From positions 1 to 21,351 of the forward strand of contig JAXFDG010000094.1 in the NCBI GenBank assembly GCA_034173665.1: 21,351 bases of DNA, in the 5' to 3' direction. The DNA is from Arcanobacterium_A sp034173665 (lineage in GTDB: Bacteria > Actinomycetota > Actinomycetes > Actinomycetales > Actinomycetaceae). The notes below the pieces were generated by a model. The model did not search any database. It was not told the origin of the DNA and saw only the letters and a program-made list of their open reading frames with translations. Shown here piece after piece: positions 16,208 through 21,351 of this stretch. Both the position numbers and the translations under genes were made by a program. The first letter of the stretch is position 1. The number at the start of each line of letters is the position of its first letter.

Positions 16208-16338
16208 AACTGCGGGTTTATAACTACACTGCGAGTTACTTACAGCTTAAACTGCCAATTACTTGCGTTAAACTGCCAATTACTCGCATTTGAGCTGCCA
16301 ATTCTCACAGCTCAAAACTATATTTCCTTAAAACTGCA
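16204..16338. repeat. 21-bp tandem repeat array between convergent DEAD-box and marC genes
   Basis: Two near-perfect 21-nt units, TTAAACTGCCAATTACTTGCG (16247-16267) and the same with CTCGCA at its end (16268-16288), are followed by a diverged third (16289-16309); a fainter copy precedes them at about 16227-16243. Outer copies of TTAAAACTGC lie at 16204-16213 and 16329-16338, next to AAAACTATA on both sides. The array fills the space between the two stop codons. Confidence 0.7.
16289..16316. terminator. Hairpin between convergent genes, possible bidirectional terminator
   Basis: TTTGAGCTG (16289-16297) and CAGCTCAAA (16308-16316) form a perfect 9-bp stem with a 10-nt loop. It lies between the DEAD-box stop (16207) and the marC stop (16328). 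On the plus strand ACTATATTTCC follows, which is only a poor T-tract, and there is none on the minus strand, so intrinsic termination may be weak. Confidence 0.4.
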
Positions 16339-16948
16339 TCTCTCCGACTACTGCTATTACACCGCGAATGATCAGCTGCGTTGCAATAGCTGCGAGAAGC
16401 ATACCGGAAAGACGAGTTAAGAGCATCACGCCGGACTCTCCCAAAACCCTAATAATCGGCGAGGCAAATCGCATTGATAACCACGAGATAAAGAGCACCA
16501 CAAACAGTGCTGCGGTCACAATAATTACCTTGCCAATATCCGGCGTAGCTTCTTCCACCAAGACCATGAAAGCAACAATACTTCCGGGGCCTGCAAGCAG
16601 CGGTGTTCCCAATGGAACTACTGCAGCGTTAAGTGTATTAGAACTTTCTCCGGGGTCTTCTTCCTTACCGGTAAGAAGCTGTAAAGCCACCAACAATAAC
16701 AATAGCCCGCCAGAAATTTGCAGTGCCGGAGTCGTAATTCCAAGCGCGCCAAAAACTTGATAGCCAAAAAATCCAAAGACCAATAAAATTCCGGCTGCAA
16801 TTAAATTCGATTTCAACGCAGCGCGACGTCGATCGCGTTCAGAATTCCGCGAAGTCAAGGACATAAAAATCGGCATATTTCCTGGCGGATCAATAATTAC
16901 AATCAAGGTTGCAAAAGCAGTGCCGAATAGTGCTAAATCAAAAGTCAC
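16328..16948 (-). CDS. MarC family (UPF0056) integral membrane protein
   Basis: 206 residues from GTG 16948 (residues 2-9 TFDLALFG). This start overlaps the PHP gene stop as GTGA and has GGAGG at 16959-16963, 10 nt upstream; a further in-frame GTG at 16981 would extend into the PHP gene and is disfavoured. The family motif IDPPGNMPIFMSLTSRN is near residues 18-34. Six hydrophobic segments are visible at about 5-27, 45-65, 72-92, 108-125, 138-160 and 178-200. The MarC family is named after the E. coli mar region, but drug efflux was not upheld for MarC itself and its substrate remains unknown. It is probably translationally coupled to the PHP-domain gene. Confidence 0.88.
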   Translation of the reverse strand: MTFDLALFGTAFATLIVIIDPPGNMPIFMSLTSRNSERDRRRAALKSNLIAAGILLVFGFFGYQVFGALGITTPALQISGGLLLLLVALQLLTGKEEDPGESSNTLNAAVVPLGTPLLAGPGSIVAFMVLVEEATPDIGKVIIVTAALFVVLFISWLSMRFASPIIRVLGESGVMLLTRLSGMLLAAIATQLIIRGVIAVVGEMQF

Positions 16949-17787
16949 GGACGAATTACCTCCAAGAAGCTCCCCTCGCACAAGAGTGCTAAAACTTCTT
17001 CACTTGTCGTATTTTCACCTAATAAGTTCGGTTTCCCTGAGCCATGGTAGTCACTCGCACCAAACCGTGCCAAATCAAGCCGAGTAATCAGGTTTTCTAA
17101 TTCTGGTAAGAGAGCTCTATCGTTATCACGATGCGCAACTTCCACCCCGAATAAACCAGCCTCTTTGAACTCCATGAATCGGGAAAACTTTATCGCTCCA
17201 CCTCGCTTTATTCCGAGCGGATGAGCAAGCACAGCTTTACCGCCGGCCTCATTAACCCAACTAATCGCATCAAGCGTTGATGGTGAATAATTTCGTACAT
17301 AATATGGCGACCCTGGGCGAAGGATTCCCATAAATCCCTCTTCTCGGGTTTTAATTACACCAATCCGAATCAACTCATCAGCGATATGTGGGCGTCCTAA
17401 AGGAACACCTACCCCAACTCGTTCCTCGATTTGTTCGATTGTGATTGGATAGTCTTTTCCGATCAGCTCAACCATTTTAGCAACACGCTCATACCGCGAG
17501 TTTTTCAAATTTTGTCGATGCTTTCGTAATTTTTCTGCCTCTGGGTCAAATAAGTATCCCAGTAAATGCACCGACATATTATCATCGCGAGTTGTCAGCT
17601 CAATCCCCCGCACTAGCTGCACCCCAGTTACAGAAACAGCTGCTGCAGCTTCATCCCACCCCGAAATAGTGTCATGATCAGTTAAACCGACGACGTCGAG
17701 CCCAGCAGAACTCGCGGCAACCATCAGTTCTGTAGGCGTTTGTGTGCCATCAGAACAAGCAGAATGGGTATGTAAGTCAATACGCAT
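16945..17787 (-). CDS. PHP-domain metal-dependent phosphoesterase (RNase AM/YciV-like)
   Basis: 280 residues. PHP signatures: DLHTHSACSDG (H6, H8, D13), TDHDT (D37, H38) and the C-terminal SDYHGS (D247, H249), plus an inner LAHPLG motif that supplies another metal-binding His. Stand-alone PHP proteins of this length include E. coli YciV/RNase AM (5'-3' exonuclease on short RNA and 3',5'-nucleoside bisphosphates) and TrpH-named homologues; the likely activity is trinuclear-metal phosphoester hydrolysis in the cytoplasm, exact substrate unproven. The start is ATG 17787. TAGGAT at 17794-17799 ends 6 nt before the ATG and would give a leaderless transcript. marC overlaps its stop by 4 nt. Confidence 0.9.
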   Translation of the reverse strand: MRIDLHTHSACSDGTQTPTELMVAASSAGLDVVGLTDHDTISGWDEAAAAVSVTGVQLVRGIELTTRDDNMSVHLLGYLFDPEAEKLRKHRQNLKNSRYERVAKMVELIGKDYPITIEQIEERVGVGVPLGRPHIADELIRIGVIKTREEGFMGILRPGSPYYVRNYSPSTLDAISWVNEAGGKAVLAHPLGIKRGGAIKFSRFMEFKEAGLFGVEVAHRDNDRALLPELENLITRLDLARFGASDYHGSGKPNLLGENTTSEEVLALLCEGSFLEVIRP

Positions 17788-17854
17788 ACTCTAATCCTAC
17801 TTTGTAATTTGAGTTAAATAGGAGTTGCCCAAAGAAAGTGGAATAATTAGAGGC

Positions 17855-19393
17855 ATGAGCGAAAATCAGGATCAACTTAAAGAAGAACTCGAAAAACGTG
17901 CCCATAATCGAACTCAACGTCCACAGGGCGCTGCTTTCCGTGAATTTATGGGTGAAGACTGGGGTGCCCGTCCAGCTGGGCCGGTTCGTGCAGAAGTTGC
18001 AGATTATTTGCCAAATCGTCACTATCGACTCGGGCGGCAATTTATTGGTCAACGGCTAGTAATCCCTGCAGGTGATTTACAAGTTCGCTCGAATGATACC
18101 GACTATCGCTTCCGAGCTCATTCAGCTTTCTCGCATCTTACTGGACTTGGCGGAGAAGATGAACCAGGTGCTGTTCTGGTACTCCACCCACTTAATGTGA
18201 CTGAAACAGAAGCTGCTAATAATTCTGCTACGCACGAAGCTGTGCTCTACTTCCAACCACGTTCTTCTCGTAGCAGCGAAGAATTTTATGCCGATTCGCG
18301 GCACGGTGAATTTTGGGTTGGGGCTCGACTATCAGCTCAAGAAATGGCTACTCTCACCGGTTTGAAAGTCTCCCCAATCTCCACACTCCGTGATGAATTA
18401 GCCAAAGATTTAGGGCCAGACCAAATTCAAATTCGCGTAATTGCTGAAGCAGATTCACAAATAACCGCATTGGTGAATGAATTACGGCAAGAAAATGGCT
18501 TAAATACTTCTGCTTCTGAATTAGATTTTGCGCTTAGTGCCGCAGCCTCTGAAATTCGTCTCACGAAAGACTCTTGGGAAATTAATGAATTACAAAAGGC
18601 TGTGAATATTACCGGCGAAGGTTTTACAGAAATTTTGCGAAACCTTCCGCGCGCGATTAATCATTGGCGTGGAGAACGTGTAGTCGAAGGAGCTTTCGGA
18701 GCAAAGGCACGCGAAGAAGGAAATGGTCTTGGCTACGACACTATCGCCGCATCAGGTAATCACGCCAACACTTTGCATTGGATTAGCAATGACGGGCCAG
18801 TACGTGAAGGAGATTTGATTCTTGTTGATGCTGGCGTAGAAGTAGATTCCCTCTACACTGCAGATATCACTCGAACTTTACCGGTAAACGGGAAATTCTC
18901 GGAGGCACAACGAGAAGTCTATGAGGCAGTCCTTGAAGCAGCAGAAGCAGCTTTTGCAAAGGCAAATGAACCTGGTGCGCGCTTCCGAGACTTGCACGCT
19001 GCTGCAATGGAAGTTATTGCAAAATACCTTGAAACTTGGGGAATGCTCCCGGGAACAGCTGCAGAATCATTAAGCCCTGAAGGCCAGCAGCATCGCCGTT
19101 GGATGCCCCATGGAACCTCACATCACCTTGGTTTGGATGTTCACGACTGTGCGCAAGCAAAACGTGAACTCTATCAAGACGCAGTACTTGAAGAAGGAAT
19201 GGTTTTCACAATTGAACCAGGTCTCTACTTCCGTGAAGATGATCTAAAAGTTCCACAACGTTTCCGGGGAATCGGTGTGCGAATTGAAGACGATATTGTA
19301 ATTACTGCCAACGGCGCTGTCCGACTCTCAGAGGATATTCCGCGCACAGTTGCCGATATTGAAGCTTGGATTGCGGAAAGTCAAAGTAACTAA
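17855..19393 (+). CDS. pepP: Xaa-Pro aminopeptidase (aminopeptidase P, M24B)
   Basis: 512 residues from ATG 17855 (MSENQDQLKEELEKRAHN); a TTG at 17825 is in frame but unsupported. It removes N-terminal residues preceding proline in the cytoplasm. An aminopeptidase P N-terminal domain spans about 45-185 (YLPNRHYRLGRQFIG through the beta-rich section) and the pita-bread catalytic domain about 240-500. The dinuclear metal ligands are all present: D325 (VDAGVEVD), D337 (TADITRT), H423 (HGTSHHLGLDVHD), E454 (TIEPGLYF) and E478 (VRIEDD). AGAGG lies only 1 nt from the ATG, too close for a normal ribosome site. AATAAT at 17842-17847 ends 7 nt before the ATG, which would fit a leaderless start. Divergent from the PHP gene (67 nt). 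Confidence 0.94.
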   Translation: MSENQDQLKEELEKRAHNRTQRPQGAAFREFMGEDWGARPAGPVRAEVADYLPNRHYRLGRQFIGQRLVIPAGDLQVRSNDTDYRFRAHSAFSHLTGLGGEDEPGAVLVLHPLNVTETEAANNSATHEAVLYFQPRSSRSSEEFYADSRHGEFWVGARLSAQEMATLTGLKVSPISTLRDELAKDLGPDQIQIRVIAEADSQITALVNELRQENGLNTSASELDFALSAAASEIRLTKDSWEINELQKAVNITGEGFTEILRNLPRAINHWRGERVVEGAFGAKAREEGNGLGYDTIAASGNHANTLHWISNDGPVREGDLILVDAGVEVDSLYTADITRTLPVNGKFSEAQREVYEAVLEAAEAAFAKANEPGARFRDLHAAAMEVIAKYLETWGMLPGTAAESLSPEGQQHRRWMPHGTSHHLGLDVHDCAQAKRELYQDAVLEEGMVFTIEPGLYFREDDLKVPQRFRGIGVRIEDDIVITANGAVRLSEDIPRTVADIEAWIAESQSN

Positions 19394-19467
19394 GAATCCC
19401 TGAGATCAGAAGCATAATTGCCGCAAACTAGCAGTATCACCCGGAATACCAGAATAGAAGGACGAAA

Positions 19468-20799
19468 ATGGCAAAAACTACAAGTGGTAATAGCCCCGTA
19501 TTTGTCGGCCGGCTCGTAGGCACTGATGTTTTCGACCCTATCGGTGATCGTGTTGGAAAAGTACGCGATCTTGTGGTGATGTTCCGGATTAAAGGTGACC
19601 CTCTCGCCGTCGGCTTGGTTCTTGAAGTTGCGGGAAAACGAACCGTATTTCTCCCATTAACTCGCGTTATTGCAATGGAAAATGGGCAGGTTATTACAAA
19701 CGGTTTAGTAAATATCCGGCGTTTTTCACAACGCCCCGGAGAAACTCTCGTAGCTGGTGAAATGTTTGACCGAGAGGTCACGATGAAAGATGGCTCCGGC
19801 AAAGCTCTCGTTGAAGATGTGGCAATTGAGCTAACCCGTGCGCGTGAATGGCGACTCACCAAAGTCTATGCACGAATGCAACGTGGCTCGAAAGATGCTG
19901 GCAATGCCAGCGTTGTACCAATTAGCGCAATCTTTGGATTGAACACCAAACTCGCTGATCAAGGCGCTTCTTCCCTGCTTGCTCAGCTCGAAGGCTTAAA
20001 AGCCCAAGATGTGGCTGATGCGCTCCGCGATTTACCGATTAATCGTGTACTTGCAGTAGCAAATGAGCTTGGCGATGAGCGTCTTGCTGATGTTCTCGAA
20101 GAACTTGGTGAAGAAGATCGAACTGCAATTGTTGCTGGTCTCGATCTAGAACGAGCCGCAGACATCCTAGAAGTAATGCAGCCAGACGACGCCGCTGATC
20201 TTGTTGGAGCCCTACCATCGACGCAAGCCGATATTCTCTTAAGCCGAATGGAACCTGATGAAGCAGAAGACGTCCGTCGACTAATGTCTTACGGTGATCG
20301 CACTGCTGGCGGTATGATGACCACCGAACCGATTATCCTTCCCCCTGATGCAACTGTGGCAACTGCCCTAGCTCATGCTCGGCGCGCAGATATTCCCCCA
20401 GCTCTTGCATCAATGATTTTTGTTTCTCGACCACCGCTAGAAACTCCAACCGGGCGCTACCTCGGCGTAGTTCATATTCAACGGGCTTTACGCGAACCCC
20501 CCGCAACAATGATCGGAAAGATTATCGACACCGATCTTGAACCGCTTAATCCAACCGATGAAATCGGTACAGTTACCCGTATTTTGGCAACATATAATTT
20601 AACCGCAATGCCAGTAGTGGATGATTCGGTACTTGTTGGCGCAGTATCCGTCGATGATGTTCTTGACCATTTGCTCCCGAAGCATTGGCGTGATTACGAT
20701 GAAGAGCTACTCGATCAAACTGTTAACGAGTCGCACGATGCCGAAACTGAAGATTTAGCCGAACGCGCTGCGGGGGTGAATAATGCCGAAACAATTTGA
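19468..20799 (+). CDS. Soluble PRC-barrel / MgtE_N / CBS-domain protein (channel-less MgtE homologue)
   Basis: 443 residues from ATG 19468; AGAAGGA lies 6 nt upstream. Residues about 11-155 contain PRC-barrel-like sequence (FVGRLVGTDVFDPIGDRVG and a second half); about 165-275 resemble the MgtE N-terminal superhelix (LEGLKAQDVADALRDLP, RAADILEVMQPDDAADLVG); YGDRTAGGMMTTEPIIL (275-291) leads into a CBS pair to about 410. No membrane segment follows, so this is the Mg2+-sensing part of MgtE without the channel. Homologues are paired with DUF1003 proteins in Actinobacteria (Rv1232c-Rv1231c). A role in Mg2+ homeostasis with the next gene is inferred from domain content and linkage. Confidence 0.88.
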   Translation: MAKTTSGNSPVFVGRLVGTDVFDPIGDRVGKVRDLVVMFRIKGDPLAVGLVLEVAGKRTVFLPLTRVIAMENGQVITNGLVNIRRFSQRPGETLVAGEMFDREVTMKDGSGKALVEDVAIELTRAREWRLTKVYARMQRGSKDAGNASVVPISAIFGLNTKLADQGASSLLAQLEGLKAQDVADALRDLPINRVLAVANELGDERLADVLEELGEEDRTAIVAGLDLERAADILEVMQPDDAADLVGALPSTQADILLSRMEPDEAEDVRRLMSYGDRTAGGMMTTEPIILPPDATVATALAHARRADIPPALASMIFVSRPPLETPTGRYLGVVHIQRALREPPATMIGKIIDTDLEPLNPTDEIGTVTRILATYNLTAMPVVDDSVLVGAVSVDDVLDHLLPKHWRDYDEELLDQTVNESHDAETEDLAERAAGVNNAETI

Positions 20800-21340
20800 T
20801 ACACCGCTTGATAAGCGTGCCCGAAAAGTTCGCAAAGCTCGTTGGGATTCCGAAGTTACCGGCGTTATGGCCGAGCGAATTGCTCGGTTCACTGGTACTC
20901 CACAATTTCTGATTTACCTTACGGTTTTTGTAATAGCTTGGATTGCTTGGAACACTTGGGCTCCTGCACATCTCCAATTCGACTCAATGGAACTTGGATT
21001 TACCGCATTAACATTAATGCTTTCACTTCAGGCTTCCTACTCTGCTCCGCTAATTTTGCTTGCACAGAATCGTCAAGACGATCGTGACCGCGTAAATGCA
21101 CAACAAGATCGCCAAGTGGCTGCGCAAAACCTCGCAGATACTGAATATTTAACTCGAGAAATCGCTGGCCTGCGCCTTGCGATTAATGAGGTTGCCACTC
21201 GTGACTTTATTCGTTCAGAACTGCGCGACATTATTGAACTTAGTCGTGAAACCACAGAAAACTCAGACTTAGATGTAGCATTAGCCCGAATCGCTGAACT
21301 TGAGAAACGTATCGAAGAATTAGAAGCTGAACGCAACTAG
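20783..21340 (+). CDS. DUF1003 membrane protein
   Basis: 185 residues from ATG 20783, inside the end of the preceding gene (17-nt overlap) with GGGGG at 20772-20776 six nt upstream. DUF1003 features: two hydrophobic segments at about 38-57 (FLIYLTVFVIAWIAWNTWAP) and 73-90 (FTALTLMLSLQASYSAPLIL), then the family motif AQNRQDDRDRVNAQQDRQ and a charged coiled-coil tail ending EKRIEELEAERN. Biochemical function is unknown. The overlap with the MgtE_N/CBS gene suggests the two act together. A GTG immediately after the stop (21341) could begin the next gene, which in relatives is the Mrp-type ATPase, but too little sequence remains to tell. Confidence 0.92.
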   Translation: MPKQFDTPLDKRARKVRKARWDSEVTGVMAERIARFTGTPQFLIYLTVFVIAWIAWNTWAPAHLQFDSMELGFTALTLMLSLQASYSAPLILLAQNRQDDRDRVNAQQDRQVAAQNLADTEYLTREIAGLRLAINEVATRDFIRSELRDIIELSRETTENSDLDVALARIAELEKRIEELEAERN

Positions 21341-21351
21341 GTGCAACTGGA

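Noticed and set aside
16949..16981. Longer MarC from GTG 16981
   Set aside because: It overlaps the PHP gene by 37 nt; GTG 16948 gives a GTGA overlap with GGAGG upstream and the family-typical N-terminus.
17825..17854. Ten-residue extension of PepP from TTG
   Set aside because: No ribosome site precedes it; ATG 17855 starts the usual actinobacterial N-terminus.

Overview
The window comes from a bacterial chromosome, most likely a low-GC (by eye roughly 40-45%) member of the Actinobacteria, perhaps Actinomycetaceae-like. The lineage call rests on gene content and order: prfB-ftsE-ftsX-hydrolase-smpB; an AdnA/AdnB-type helicase-nuclease pair beside a DUF3107 (TB9.4-like) gene and a DEAD-box helicase, as in the Rv3201c-Rv3211 region of mycobacteria; and a channel-less MgtE/CBS protein followed by a DUF1003 membrane protein, as in Rv1232c-Rv1231c. 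The genus is an inference; no rRNA gene is present. No tRNA, CRISPR array, insertion sequence, prophage or plasmid gene was seen.

Left block (1-4781, minus strand): prfB (release factor 2), ftsE and ftsX (divisome ABC system), a secreted coiled-coil M23 peptidase and smpB (trans-translation). Spacings are short, with a TAATG overlap between ftsE and ftsX. The hydrolase next to ftsX has EnvC-like architecture and is the obvious candidate effector of FtsEX. smpB runs to the left edge and lacks only its last stop-codon base.

Middle-left (4782-6985, plus strand): a 27-codon reading frame with a perfect Shine-Dalgarno overlaps by GTGA the start of an aminoglycoside/macrolide-phosphotransferase-fold protein. 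That protein lacks the usual metal-binding Asp and has a low-complexity tail whose terminal repeat continues past the stop codon. Then come about 300 bp of AT-rich spacer and an unrecognised 207-residue protein with one C-terminal membrane segment.

Middle (6986-14088, minus strand): adnA and adnB, overlapping by ATGA, encode a two-subunit helicase-nuclease for double-strand-break end resection. AdnB carries intact motor motifs and a nuclease; AdnA has a degenerate motor and a nuclease with four Cys suited to a 4Fe-4S cluster. A divergent intergenic region separates them from DUF3107 and a DEAD-box RNA helicase (plus strand, 1-nt gap).

Right (16208-21351): a 21-bp tandem repeat and hairpin lie between the convergent DEAD-box and marC genes. 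marC overlaps a PHP-domain phosphoesterase gene (minus strand). Divergent from these are Xaa-Pro aminopeptidase, the PRC-barrel/MgtE_N/CBS protein and DUF1003 (plus strand).

Most of the window is conserved actinobacterial housekeeping. The least explained parts are the leader ORF with its kinase-like gene, the two post-stop tandem repeats, the orphan membrane protein, and the inverted repeats in front of DUF3107.
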